Assembly: GCF_010994755.1 (NCBI RefSeq)
Contig: NZ_WHSB02000001.1
Location: 310,001 to 374,000 of the forward strand
DNA length: 64,000 nucleotides
Origin: Shinella lacus
Lineage (GTDB): Bacteria > Pseudomonadota > Alphaproteobacteria > Rhizobiales > Rhizobiaceae
Direction: 5' to 3'
Shown here: positions 1 through 7,571 of the stretch, one piece after another
Position numbering within the stretch: the stretch's first letter is position 1
Layout: every line of letters begins with the position of its first letter
Made by a program: the position numbers and the translations under genes
The notes under the pieces: generated by a model
What the model saw: the letters and a program-made list of their open reading frames with translations, nothing else
What the model was told of the DNA's origin: nothing
Databases searched by the model: none

Positions 1-220
1 TGACGGCGTGCACGCTGTGCGCGTCGTAATCATCCCTGACCCGAACCGTGAAACCAAGCAGCGTGCCGGTCTCCATCAGTCGGTCGAGGCGGCTCTGCAC
101 CGTGCCGCGCGCGACGCCGAGCGCATCGGCGAGCTTGGCGAGCGATGCCCGGCCATCGGCGCGCAGGTGGCCGATGATCCGGCGATCAAGGTCGTCGGGC
201 ATGTATTTTGCGATCGTCAT
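1..220 (-). CDS. Lrp/AsnC-family transcriptional regulator, N-terminal part (cut by window edge)
   Basis: The reading frame starts at the ATG complementary to 218-220 and runs off the left edge, giving 73 visible residues. Residues about 9-50 form the winged-helix DNA-binding domain of Lrp/AsnC regulators, beginning LDRRIIGHLRADGR and including the recognition stretch VARGTVQSRLDRL. The ligand-binding RAM domain would lie outside the window. It is divergent from ornithine cyclodeaminase with 127 bp between them, the usual layout for an Lrp-type activator of an amino-acid catabolic operon. Control of ocd-ctlX is inferred from position only; ornithine, citrulline or arginine would be the natural ligands to consider. 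Confidence 0.88.
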   Translation of the reverse strand, partial: MTIAKYMPDDLDRRIIGHLRADGRASLAKLADALGVARGTVQSRLDRLMETGTLLGFTVRVRDDYDAHSVHAV

Positions 221-347
221 CTGACTTTTTCCACACTTCTGCTGTGCATATCGATCAATCGACTGCCAGAAATGGCACAAGATTGCTCTTTCGGTCAACA
301 TTTCCGGTCGTTAGCCTTCCGGCACACAGCCAGCAGAGGAAACCGAC

Positions 348-1397
348 ATGTCCGCACCGCTCCCATCGGAGAAAGCCCTCGTTCCCTTCGTCAGCGTCGA
401 GAACATGATGCGGCTTGTCCATCATATCGGCGTCGAGACCATGCTGGTGGAACTCACGGACGTCATCGAAGCCGATTTCCGGCGCTGGGAGCTGTTCGAC
501 AAGACGCCGCGCGTCGCCTCGCATTCGCGCGAGGGCGTGATCGAGTTGATGCCGACCTCGGACGGCGAAATCTACAGCTTCAAATATGTCAACGGCCATC
601 CGAAAAACATGGGCCAGGGCCTGCAGACGGTGACCGCCTTCGGGCTGCTCGCGGAAGTCTCCACCGGCTATCCGGTTCTGCTCACCGAAATGACACTGCT
701 GACCGCACTGCGCACCGCCGCGACCTCGGCCATGGCCGCTCGCCATCTCGCGCCGAAGGGTGCGCGCACCATGGCGATCATCGGCAACGGCGCCCAGGCG
801 GAATTCCAGGCGCTGGCCATGAAGGCCGTACTCGGCACGGATCACGTCCGCCTCTACGATATCGATCCGCTGGCGACCGAGAAGGCTGCCCGCAACCTCG
901 CCGGCTTCGGCCTGACGGTGACCGCCTGCACCACGCCCGAGGCGGCCATCGAAGGCGCGCAGATCATCACCACCTGCACCGCCGACAAGCAATATGCCAC
1001 CATCCTCACCGACAACATGGTCGGCGGCGGCATCCACATCAACGCAATCGGCGGCGATTGCCCGGGCAAGACCGAGCTGCACCGCGACATCCTGTTGCGC
1101 GCCGATACCTTCGTGGAATATCCGCCGCAGACGCGCATCGAAGGCGAAATCCAGCAGATGGATGCGGATTATCCGGTGACGGAACTCTGGAAGGTGGTTT
1201 CCGGCGAGGCCCAGGGACGGCGGGACGCCGGCCAGATCACGCTCTTCGACAGCGTCGGGTTTGCCACAGAGGATTTTTCCGCGCTGCGTTATGTCCGCGA
1301 GAAGCTGAAGCAAAATCGCTTCTACCAGGAACTCGACATCATCGCCGATCCCGACGATCCGCGCGACCTCTTCGGCATGCTGCAACGCGCACGATAA
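348..1397 (+). CDS. ocd: Ornithine cyclodeaminase
   Basis: 349 aa, full length for the ornithine cyclodeaminase/mu-crystallin family. The enzyme converts L-ornithine to L-proline and ammonia using bound NAD. Visible features are KYVNGHPKN at 79-87 in the substrate-binding region, the Rossmann motif IGNGAQAEF at 145-153, and NAIGGDCPGKTEL at 232-244, whose Asp237 corresponds to the catalytic Asp of the family. It starts at ATG 348 and is followed 11 bp after its stop by a guanidine/ureido hydrolase gene, so the two are surely co-transcribed. Together they can turn citrulline (or methylated arginine products) into proline. The divergent Lrp gene is the likely regulator. Confidence 0.93.
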   Translation: MSAPLPSEKALVPFVSVENMMRLVHHIGVETMLVELTDVIEADFRRWELFDKTPRVASHSREGVIELMPTSDGEIYSFKYVNGHPKNMGQGLQTVTAFGLLAEVSTGYPVLLTEMTLLTALRTAATSAMAARHLAPKGARTMAIIGNGAQAEFQALAMKAVLGTDHVRLYDIDPLATEKAARNLAGFGLTVTACTTPEAAIEGAQIITTCTADKQYATILTDNMVGGGIHINAIGGDCPGKTELHRDILLRADTFVEYPPQTRIEGEIQQMDADYPVTELWKVVSGEAQGRRDAGQITLFDSVGFATEDFSALRYVREKLKQNRFYQELDIIADPDDPRDLFGMLQRAR

Positions 1398-1408
1398 AGG
1401 CGGGACCA

Positions 1409-2338
1409 ATGAGACAGTCCCCCTATTCCATCCAGGCGCCGCCGGCCGTCGTCATGGTCCGGCCCCGGCATTTCACCGTCAACACGGAAACTGCCGCCGA
1501 CAATAGCTTTCAGGTGCTGGCGGATACAGGCGAGAACCTCGCGGTGGCCGCCTATGACGAGATCTCACGGGCCGCACAAACACTCGAAAGCCACGGTGTG
1601 GCGGTCCATCTGTTCGAGGACGAAGGTAAGCAGACGCCGGACTCCGTCTTCCCGAACAACTGGTTTTCCACCCATGCCGGCGGGCATGTGGCGATCTACC
1701 CGATGAAGGCGGAAAGCCGAAGGCGCGAGCGCCGGAGCGACGTCATCGAGATGCTGAAGACCCATTACCGCGTGCAGGACGTGATCGACTATTCGGGGCT
1801 GGAGCCAGACGGCCTTTTCCTCGAAGGCACCGGCGCCATGGTGCTCGATCATATCGATCGCGTCGCCTATGCCGTGCGCTCCGACCGGACGGACCCGATC
1901 GCGCTGGAGCGCTTCTGCACGCATTTCAACTTCGAGCCCATGGTGTTCGACGCCCGCGACGGCAACGGCGTGCCGGTCTACCACACGAATGTGCTGATGT
2001 GCGTGGCCACCGGCTTCGCCATGATCGGCACCGGCATGATGAGCGACCCGAAACGGCGCGACGAGGTCATCGCGCGGCTGGAGCGCTCGGGCCGCAGCAT
2101 CGTTGCGCTCAGCAACGCGCAGATCGAAAACTTCGCCGGCAATGCCCTGGAATTGCAGGGCAAGGACGGGCGGATACTGGCGCTTTCGACGACGGCACTT
2201 GCGGTGCTCGATGCGGGCCAGCGGGCGACGATCGAGGAAAGTGCGAGGATCGTGGCGCTGGACATCCCGACCGTCGAGCGTGCCGGCGGTTCCGTCCGCT
2301 GCACGCTGGCCGGCATTCACCTGACCCCGCGAGCATAG
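1409..2338 (+). CDS. ctlX: Citrulline hydrolase / dimethylargininase-type enzyme (CtlX family, amidinotransferase fold)
   Basis: 309 aa. It belongs to the guanidine-modifying superfamily (arginine deiminase, DDAH, amidinotransferase). The catalytic residues are visible: Asp78 in PDSVFPNNWFSTH, Glu139 in LEGTGAM, His192 in YHTNV and the nucleophile Cys299 in SVRCTLAGIH. The family name CtlX covers cytoplasmic citrulline hydrolases; dimethylarginine or arginine hydrolysis are the alternatives. Coupling to ocd makes ornithine the expected product, which favours citrulline or arginine-type substrates over dimethylarginine. Start chosen at ATG 1409, 11 bp after the ocd stop; the frame is open further upstream but only as a shadow of ocd. 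Confidence 0.82.
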   Translation: MRQSPYSIQAPPAVVMVRPRHFTVNTETAADNSFQVLADTGENLAVAAYDEISRAAQTLESHGVAVHLFEDEGKQTPDSVFPNNWFSTHAGGHVAIYPMKAESRRRERRSDVIEMLKTHYRVQDVIDYSGLEPDGLFLEGTGAMVLDHIDRVAYAVRSDRTDPIALERFCTHFNFEPMVFDARDGNGVPVYHTNVLMCVATGFAMIGTGMMSDPKRRDEVIARLERSGRSIVALSNAQIENFAGNALELQGKDGRILALSTTALAVLDAGQRATIEESARIVALDIPTVERAGGSVRCTLAGIHLTPRA

Positions 2339-2344
2339 AGGATA

Positions 2345-2818
2345 TCAGCCGCGTCGTGCGGCTTCGATTGCGGCGACGTCGATCTTCTTCATGTCCATCA
2401 TCGCATCGAAGGCCCGTTTCGCTTCGGCGCCGCCGGCGGTGATCGCCTCCATCAGGACGCGCGGCGTGATCTGCCAGGAGACGCCCCATTTGTCCTTGCA
2501 CCAGCCGCAGGCGCTTTCCTCGCCGCCATTGCCGACGATGGCGTTCCAGTAGCGGTCGGTCTCTTCCTGGTCTTCGGTCGAGATCTGGAACGAGAAGGCT
2601 TCGTTGTGCTTGATCTGCGGCCCGCCGTTGAGGCCGATACAGGGTATGCCGGCAACGGTGAACTCGACGACCAGCACGGCGCCCTGCTTGCCGTCCGGAT
2701 AGTCACCGGGAGCATGGTGCACCGCGCCGACGGCGCTGTTCGGGAAGGTCTCGGCGTAAAAGCGGGCGGCGGCCTCGGCATCCTTGTCGTACCACACGCA
2801 GATGGTGTTCTTTTCCAT
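2345..2818 (-). CDS. VOC-family protein, PhnB-like
   Basis: 157 aa. A glyoxalase/dioxygenase-fold (VOC) protein of the PhnB-like group often labelled '3-demethylubiquinone methyltransferase'. The N-terminus ICVWYDKDAEAAARFYAETF is the typical first beta-alpha unit; QIKHNEAFSFQI and GWCKDKWGVSWQITP are family-typical. These proteins lack a methyltransferase fold, so that label should not be taken literally; the real reaction is unknown. It converges on ctlX with 6 bp between stops and is probably a single gene. Confidence 0.8.
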   Translation of the reverse strand: MEKNTICVWYDKDAEAAARFYAETFPNSAVGAVHHAPGDYPDGKQGAVLVVEFTVAGIPCIGLNGGPQIKHNEAFSFQISTEDQEETDRYWNAIVGNGGEESACGWCKDKWGVSWQITPRVLMEAITAGGAEAKRAFDAMMDMKKIDVAAIEAARRG

Positions 2819-2905
2819 TGCATCGTCCTCTCGGTGAAGCGCAGTTCCTGTTCGCTGGCCTGCAAAATAGGTCGCCGGCCGGCTTTCTCCACCCCGCGGG
2901 TGTCA

Positions 2906-3814
2906 TCAGGTTGCGGCGGCAACGGGCTTTCGCGTGGGCCAGGTCATGGCGATGACGCCGGCGAGCACGCAGACCAGACCCAGCCAAGCCGTCGGCATCA
3001 GCGTCTCGCCCAGGAACAGCACGCCCAGCCCGACGCCGATCGGCACCCGGATATAGGCCTGCGCGGTGGTGCCAACCGAACCGAGCGTCTGGATGAGCCG
3101 GAAATAGATGACGAAGGCCAGCGCCGTCGAGAAGACGGAGAGCCCCAGGAGGGCCATTATGGATTCGCTGCTCGGGGCCAGCGTCCACGGGCGATCGACG
3201 ATCAGGCTGGCGGGAATGAGGAGGACGGCGCCGCAGATCATCGACCCCGCCGCCGGGATCATAGGATCGAGCCCCTTGAAATTCTTTCCGAAGATCGCCG
3301 CCCCCGCATAGCTCACGGTCGCGGCGACGATGGCGAGTTGCGCCCACGCCTCCTGCCCGAGCCCGCCGAGCGCCTCGAAGCCAACGATGAGGCCGACGCC
3401 GACAAGCCCCGCCGAAACGCCGAAGAGCTTGCGGCCCGTCACGACTTCATGGCGGGTCACGAGGGCGGTGAGCAGGAAGGTGAAGATCGGCGAGGTCGAA
3501 TTCAGGATCGTCGCAAGGCCGGCGTCGGTCGTCTGTTCCGCCCAAGCGATCAGGGTGAAGGGGATGACGCTGTTCAGGCAGGCCTGGAAGAGAAAACGGC
3601 CCCAGCTTTTCCGGTCCCGGGGCAGCGACAGGCCGCGTGCCCAAACGATCGCGAGAAGAAGGCTGCCCGCGATAAGCGTTCTCGCCGCGATAAGCGTTAT
3701 CGGCGGGATCGTCTCGACGCCGAGCTTGATGAAAGTATAGGACGCACCCCAGAGGGTCGAAAGCAAAAGCAGCAATGCCAGGTCGGTCGTCAGGTTTTTA
3801 TTCTCGGCCGTCAT
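2906..3814 (-). CDS. DMT-superfamily (EamA) transporter
   Basis: 302 aa with about ten hydrophobic helices arranged as two EamA repeats. The first begins LALLLLLSTLWGASYTFIKLG, and the second begins near residue 150 (LAIVAATVSYAGAAIFGKNF). This is the inner-membrane drug/metabolite exporter family; most members move amino acids, nucleosides or small metabolites, and the substrate cannot be read from sequence. The start ATG at 3814 is preceded by an AAGGGA ribosome site. It lies 91 bp downstream of the VOC gene on the same strand and shows no obvious functional link to it. Confidence 0.85.
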   Translation of the reverse strand: MTAENKNLTTDLALLLLLSTLWGASYTFIKLGVETIPPITLIAARTLIAGSLLLAIVWARGLSLPRDRKSWGRFLFQACLNSVIPFTLIAWAEQTTDAGLATILNSTSPIFTFLLTALVTRHEVVTGRKLFGVSAGLVGVGLIVGFEALGGLGQEAWAQLAIVAATVSYAGAAIFGKNFKGLDPMIPAAGSMICGAVLLIPASLIVDRPWTLAPSSESIMALLGLSVFSTALAFVIYFRLIQTLGSVGTTAQAYIRVPIGVGLGVLFLGETLMPTAWLGLVCVLAGVIAMTWPTRKPVAAAT

Positions 3815-3898
3815 TGCAATCCCTTTTTCGGCTTCGCGGTGATGCGACCCTATCCGACCAGCGCCGAAAATGGTTCGCTGGTGAGCGAAGCGTGGGCG

Positions 3899-4789
3899 TC
3901 AGCCCTTCACGCGATCCAGCGCCGCCTCGACCCGTGCGATATCGGCCGGGCGCAGGGGCAGGATCGGCCGCGGCGGAGCGGCATCGCTGAGGCCGAGAAG
4001 CCCGGCAATGGCATACATCACGCGAAAACTGCCGAATTCCTTGAACAGGTCCCAGAGCGGCTGGAAGGCCTGGTCGAGCCGCTCGGCCTCGGCGCGGTTT
4101 CCGGCCATGGCCGCGCGGGTCAGCGCCAGCGCTTCGGCCGGCAGCAGGCCGGCGACCACGCTGTACCAGGCAGCACCGCCTGCCAGCAGCGATTCCGCGG
4201 CACCCCAATCGCCGCTATAGCCGATGGGAAAACCCGCGGGCGTGCGGGCGTGTAGCCGGGCGATTTCGCGGCGGAAATCGCCATCGGCCGGCAGCGGCAT
4301 CTTTATGGCGGCGATGTTCGGCACTTCCGCCAGCCGGGCGATCAGGTCGTCGCTGAAGACGAAGCGCGTCGTGCCTGGATTGTTGTAGATGCAGAGCGGC
4401 AGGTCGCCGGCCTTGGCGACCGCGGCCATGTGCTGGAAAACCTCCTCCTCCGTCAGCGGCGTATAGGACATGGGCGCCAGCAGCAGTCCGTCCGCGCCGG
4501 CGGCTTTCGCATCGCGCGCCAGCGCCTCGGCCTCGTCCGTGCGCAGCGCCCCGACGCCGACGATGACGGGAATGCGGCCGCCGACGCTGGCGATCGCGGT
4601 CTCGACGGCGTGCCGCCGCTCTTCGCGCGACAGGAAGGCATAACCGCCAGTGCTGCCGAGCAGGCCGATGGAACTCGCGCCCGCACTGCGGATACGTTCG
4701 AGCAGGCCGGAGAGCGCCTCCCGGTCGACGCGGCCGGCCGCGTCCGTGGGCGTGATGGAAAAGGCCGAAAGGCCGGAAAATAGGGTCAT
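3899..4789 (-). CDS. Dihydrodipicolinate synthase-family aldolase/lyase (DapA superfamily)
   Basis: 296 aa TIM-barrel protein. The Schiff-base lysine is Lys163 in AAIKMPLPAD, the catalytic tyrosine is Tyr135 in CIYNNPGTTRF, and the GSTGGY loop at 45-50 replaces the usual GTTGE. The altered loop and accessory location suggest a catabolic DapA relative (keto-acid aldolase or dehydratase) rather than lysine biosynthesis. Start chosen at ATG 4789, which has AGGAGG four bases upstream; the frame stays open further but without a ribosome site. It may share a transcript with the DMT transporter downstream (84 bp gap). Confidence 0.82.
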   Translation of the reverse strand: MTLFSGLSAFSITPTDAAGRVDREALSGLLERIRSAGASSIGLLGSTGGYAFLSREERRHAVETAIASVGGRIPVIVGVGALRTDEAEALARDAKAAGADGLLLAPMSYTPLTEEEVFQHMAAVAKAGDLPLCIYNNPGTTRFVFSDDLIARLAEVPNIAAIKMPLPADGDFRREIARLHARTPAGFPIGYSGDWGAAESLLAGGAAWYSVVAGLLPAEALALTRAAMAGNRAEAERLDQAFQPLWDLFKEFGSFRVMYAIAGLLGLSDAAPPRPILPLRPADIARVEAALDRVKG

Positions 4790-5036
4790 GCGCTCCTCCT
4801 GTCGGCCGATCATAGACCGCCGGGCCGTTTGAAGGCGACCGGCCACATTGTCACCGCGACAAATCCCTGATTGCATGTTGCAAAAGCAGTGCCTGGATGC
4901 GGCCTTGAACAGGTCCGGCCTGTCACGCCATAGTGACCTCCGTTCGATACGGGGGGTGAAGTTCGCGGCGAACATACCTATCTCCCGAACTGCGACGATG
5001 AAAATCCGGGCTCGATGCAGGAGATGGTGAATTCCC

Positions 5037-6086
5037 ATGACGCCGAAGCGCAGATCGCCTCTTCCGCTGCTCGACGAATCCGGCGCGACGCTCCAGTCCC
5101 GCCCCCTCCGCAAGCGGGATCCGCAGCAGCCCGGCCTGCCCTTCGATCCGATGCCCGATCGCATAGAGCCCTGTCTCGCCTCGCGCAGGCCTGCCCCGCC
5201 GGAAGGTGCGGACTGGCTCTATGAGGTGAAATGGGATGGCCACCGGCTCGCCGTCCACATCGATCCGAAGGGCGTTCGTCTTGTCACACCGGGCGGTGAG
5301 GACTGGACGCACCGCTTTCCGGCCATCGCGGCGGCAGCCCGCAATCTCGGCGTCAACGCGGCCATTTTCGACGGTGAGGCCGTGATTCTCGATGAGGACG
5401 GCCGGTCGGATTTCGCGGCGCTGCAGAACGCGCTCGGCGGCAAAAGGGCTTCGCAGGAGGCCATCTTCTTCGCCTTCGATCTTCTCTATCTCGATGGCCA
5501 GGACCTGACGGGCACGGAACTCTCCCTGCGCCGGCATCTGCTGGAAGATCTCGTCCCGGCCGGCGGGGACGGGGCGATCCGGCTGTCGGAAGAACTCGAT
5601 ATCGATGCCGATGAGCTCCTCGCCGAAGCGCGCCGGCTCGGGCTGGAGGGCATCGTCGCCAAACATCGCGACCGCCCCTATCGATCAGGCCGCAGCGACG
5701 ACTGGCTCCAGGTCGAATGCATAGAGGGCGGCAGTTTCATGATCGTCGGCTATGAGCCATCGGACTCCGCCCAAAGCGGCATCGCCAGCCTGCTTCTCGC
5801 CGCCCGGCACGGACATGATTGGGTGCATGTCGGTTCCGTCGCGACCGGTCTAAGCGCCAAGGATGTGGACTATCTCCGCAAGACGCTCGACATGCTCAAG
5901 ACGCGCAAGCCTGTCGTGCCGATGAAGGGCAAAGGCTACGTCTTCGCCCTGCCCACCCTCATCGCGGAGATCGAATTCAGCGGCTGGAGCGAGGACGGCA
6001 ATCTCCGCCAAACGCTTTATAAGGGCTTGCGAAAAATCCAGGACAACGCCGCCGTGTATGACATGAAACAACACGCCGGCGGGTAA
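5037..6086 (+). CDS. LigD-type ATP-dependent DNA ligase, ligase domain only
   Basis: 349 aa, comprising a nucleotidyltransferase domain (about 40-230) plus an OB-fold (about 233-340). Motif I is EVKWDGHR at 63-70 with adenylation Lys65; FDGEAV follows at 111-116, motif III is FFAFDLLYLDG at 144-154, and motif IV is LEGIVAKH at 203-210. No polymerase/primase or phosphoesterase domain is attached and no ku gene is nearby. Oddity: motif V, normally W-L-K-x-K, reads WLQVEC at 223-228, so both lysines are replaced (Gln225, Glu227). Either the protein is a weak or altered ligase, or a specialised paralogue. Bacterial NHEJ relatives act with Ku at double-strand breaks. Confidence 0.85.
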   Translation: MTPKRRSPLPLLDESGATLQSRPLRKRDPQQPGLPFDPMPDRIEPCLASRRPAPPEGADWLYEVKWDGHRLAVHIDPKGVRLVTPGGEDWTHRFPAIAAAARNLGVNAAIFDGEAVILDEDGRSDFAALQNALGGKRASQEAIFFAFDLLYLDGQDLTGTELSLRRHLLEDLVPAGGDGAIRLSEELDIDADELLAEARRLGLEGIVAKHRDRPYRSGRSDDWLQVECIEGGSFMIVGYEPSDSAQSGIASLLLAARHGHDWVHVGSVATGLSAKDVDYLRKTLDMLKTRKPVVPMKGKGYVFALPTLIAEIEFSGWSEDGNLRQTLYKGLRKIQDNAAVYDMKQHAGG

Positions 6087-6092
6087 AAGAAA

Positions 6093-6124
6093 TAGGGCGC
6101 TCGACCCTTTCGGGGAGCGCCCTA
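6093..6124. terminator. Hairpin terminator candidate after the ligase gene
   Basis: A perfect 10-bp stem (TAGGGCGCTC at 6093-6102 with GAGCGCCCTA at 6115-6124) and a 12-nt loop, six bases after the ligase stop. The plus-strand T run is short; on the minus strand the flank reads as a pyrimidine tract, so it could work better in that direction. Confidence 0.6.
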
Positions 6125-6383
6125 TTAGACCCGGACGACACGCGCAGCAGTATGGTGCTGTTGCGGCAGGCGTCATCAATACGGGTGGTAAACCCTAGAT
6201 ATGGACGGGCCTGGAGCAATTCAAGGGGCTCGAATCCGGTCTTCGCAACCCACGAAGTATCAAAAAATGACAATGGATCGTGGAGATTAAGGCTTACCAA
6301 CCAGCAAGCGCATTGCAGACTGCGTCCAACCGCGATAGGTTTTGCCGCGCGGCAATCCGCTGTTCGAGCTTCGAGGATTAGAA
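6125..6383 (+). promoter_or_regulatory. Upstream and leader region of the cold-shock gene, with a 14-bp palindrome
   Basis: 259 bp with no gene I can support. It ends in the ribosome site GAGGA of the cold-shock gene. A perfect 14-bp palindrome (TTGCCGCGCGGCAA, 6342-6355) lies 28 bases before the start codon and could fold as a leader hairpin. The stretch 6215-6255 looks vaguely like a tRNA 3' half, but its T-stem does not pair (see rejected items). Confidence 0.4.
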
Positions 6384-6584
6384 ATGGCCACTGGCACTGT
6401 TAAGTTTTTCAATGGGGAAAAGGGTTTTGGTTTCATCACGCCCGAAAATGGGGGCAGTGATGTCTTCGTACACGTTTCCGCTCTGCAGGGCGGCTCGCTG
6501 AGCGAAGGCCAGCGCGTCAGCTATGACGTTGGCCAGGACCGCAAGACCGGCAAATCCAAGGCAGAAAACGTCCGCGTTCTCTGA
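6384..6584 (+). CDS. cspA: Cold-shock protein, CspA family
   Basis: 66 aa single cold-shock domain that binds single-stranded RNA and DNA. RNP1 is KGFGFI and RNP2 is VFVHVSAL, within a protein starting [17 protein letters not shown]. Full length for the family. Start at ATG 6384 with GAGGA eight bases upstream. It is monocistronic: a leader of over 200 bp precedes it and a strong terminator follows 11 bp after its stop. Many alphaproteobacteria carry several such genes, not all cold-induced, so the gene symbol is by family rather than by proven orthology. Confidence 0.94.
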   Translation: MATGTVKFFNGEKGFGFITPENGGSDVFVHVSALQGGSLSEGQRVSYDVGQDRKTGKSKAENVRVL

Positions 6585-6595
6585 TCTGTTTCGTT

Positions 6596-6640
6596 CGAGG
6601 ATCGGCTGAGAAGCCTCGCCGATCCTCGTTCGGTACTTTT
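6596..6640 (+). terminator. Rho-independent terminator of the cold-shock gene
   Basis: A perfect 11-bp stem (CGAGGATCGGC at 6596-6606 with GCCGATCCTCG at 6618-6628), an 11-nt loop, then TT and, ten bases later, TTTT. Confidence 0.75.
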
Positions 6641-6701
6641 GAGCCAAGGCGTCGAGACACGCTGAATGCCGGGCTTGGCTTTCCAAGCAAACGGCGAGAG
6701 T

Positions 6702-7400
6702 TCAGGCGTAAGCCACCCATCCCCTGAATGTCAGGCCCGCATAGATCAGGCTGACATCCGAAAATCCCGCTTCCCGCAGCAACGATTCGTCCTCTTCAGG
6801 TGAGAGAATCGACAGTTTCGTGGCAATAGCCTGCCGCGCGCTTTCCGCGTTCCCGGAAGCCCCACCGAAGGCGACATGGCGGGCGATCCATATCGATCGC
6901 TCGGGCTCACCCTGCGGAAAGCTGATATGGGCGACGACGAACGGCGCGCCCGGCACCAGCCGGCGACGCAATTGCTGCAATGTTTCGAGGCGTTGATCGC
7001 GCGTCACGAAATGCAGCGTGAGAAAACAGACCGCCGCATCGAACGGCCCCTCCTCCGCGGTGTCTATATATCCCTCGTGCAATTGCACGCGCGGCCGATG
7101 AGGCCCCACCATCTCCTGCGCCAGCAGAAGCATGTCGGCCGAGGGATCGATTCCGTAAAAATTCCAGTGAGGATTCTCATCGGCCAAAGCCTTGAGTTCC
7201 AGGCCGCCGCCCGCACCCAGCACAAGAACCCGGCCAGCCCCCGGCACCCGCTCCGCGATCAGCATCGAAGCCATGCGGTGGAGCGAAGCGAGGCCCGGCA
7301 CCTTTTTCAGCGTTCCTTCCACATAGGAACTGGCATGCGCCGCGGTAAAAGCCGGTTTATCGACGCCGGGAGATCCAGATTTTTCATTGCTTGAAGTCAT
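6702..7400 (-). CDS. Class I SAM-dependent methyltransferase
   Basis: 232 aa. Motif I is VLVLGAGGGLEL (58-69) for S-adenosylmethionine binding, followed by an acidic residue in FYGIDPSADM (81-90) and the post-II region FDAAVCFLTLHFV. The substrate cannot be read; the fold is the small-molecule methyltransferase type. Start chosen at ATG 7400. The frame is open further upstream, but the ATG lies at the end of a 19-bp palindrome that looks like an operator, which fits a repressible promoter immediately upstream. No regulator gene of the expected TetR/MarR type adjoins it. Confidence 0.85.
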   Translation of the reverse strand: MTSSNEKSGSPGVDKPAFTAAHASSYVEGTLKKVPGLASLHRMASMLIAERVPGAGRVLVLGAGGGLELKALADENPHWNFYGIDPSADMLLLAQEMVGPHRPRVQLHEGYIDTAEEGPFDAAVCFLTLHFVTRDQRLETLQQLRRRLVPGAPFVVAHISFPQGEPERSIWIARHVAFGGASGNAESARQAIATKLSILSPEEDESLLREAGFSDVSLIYAGLTFRGWVAYA

Positions 7401-7418
7401 GTAACAATAATAGTTACA
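7400..7418. promoter_or_regulatory. Operator-like palindrome overlapping the methyltransferase start
   Basis: Perfect inverted repeat TGTAAC-N7-GTTACA (read on the minus strand TGTAACTATTATTGTTACA); its last bases run into the ATG of the methyltransferase. Size and symmetry fit a TetR- or MarR-type repressor dimer site, and occupancy would block initiation. Confidence 0.55.
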
Positions 7419-7490
7419 AATTCCGCATTTGGTCAAGCGGCGCGAATACGGCGCTGAGGGTGGCGCTACCGCGAAAACAGACCTCAAACA

Positions 7491-7505
7491 CGTTCAAGGT
7501 CGCGG
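7491..7505 (+). repeat. 15-bp element upstream of the AraC regulator (copy 1)
   Basis: CGTTCAAGGTCGCGG. A copy with one mismatch lies at 8621-8635, upstream of the adaptor gene of the neighbouring exporter. Its position before both the regulator and its presumed target suggests an AraC-binding half-site or shared promoter element. Confidence 0.5.
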
Positions 7506-7571
7506 AAACCTGTCCGATGCGCCATGATAGCTCGAACACTTGTATTCTGCCCTCAAGCCCTTCCAGACATA

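Noticed and set aside
255..1409. A 384-codon minus-strand frame opposite ornithine cyclodeaminase
   Set aside because: Arginine/histidine/glycine-rich shadow frame without recognisable domains; the plus strand carries a full-length ocd with catalytic residues.
6200..6260. Stretch resembling the 3' half of a tRNA (CTCGAATCC loop-like sequence before CAACCCA)
   Set aside because: The bases flanking the loop do not form a T-stem, and no D-arm, anticodon arm or paired acceptor strand could be found upstream. It could be a decayed fragment, but there is not enough support to annotate it.
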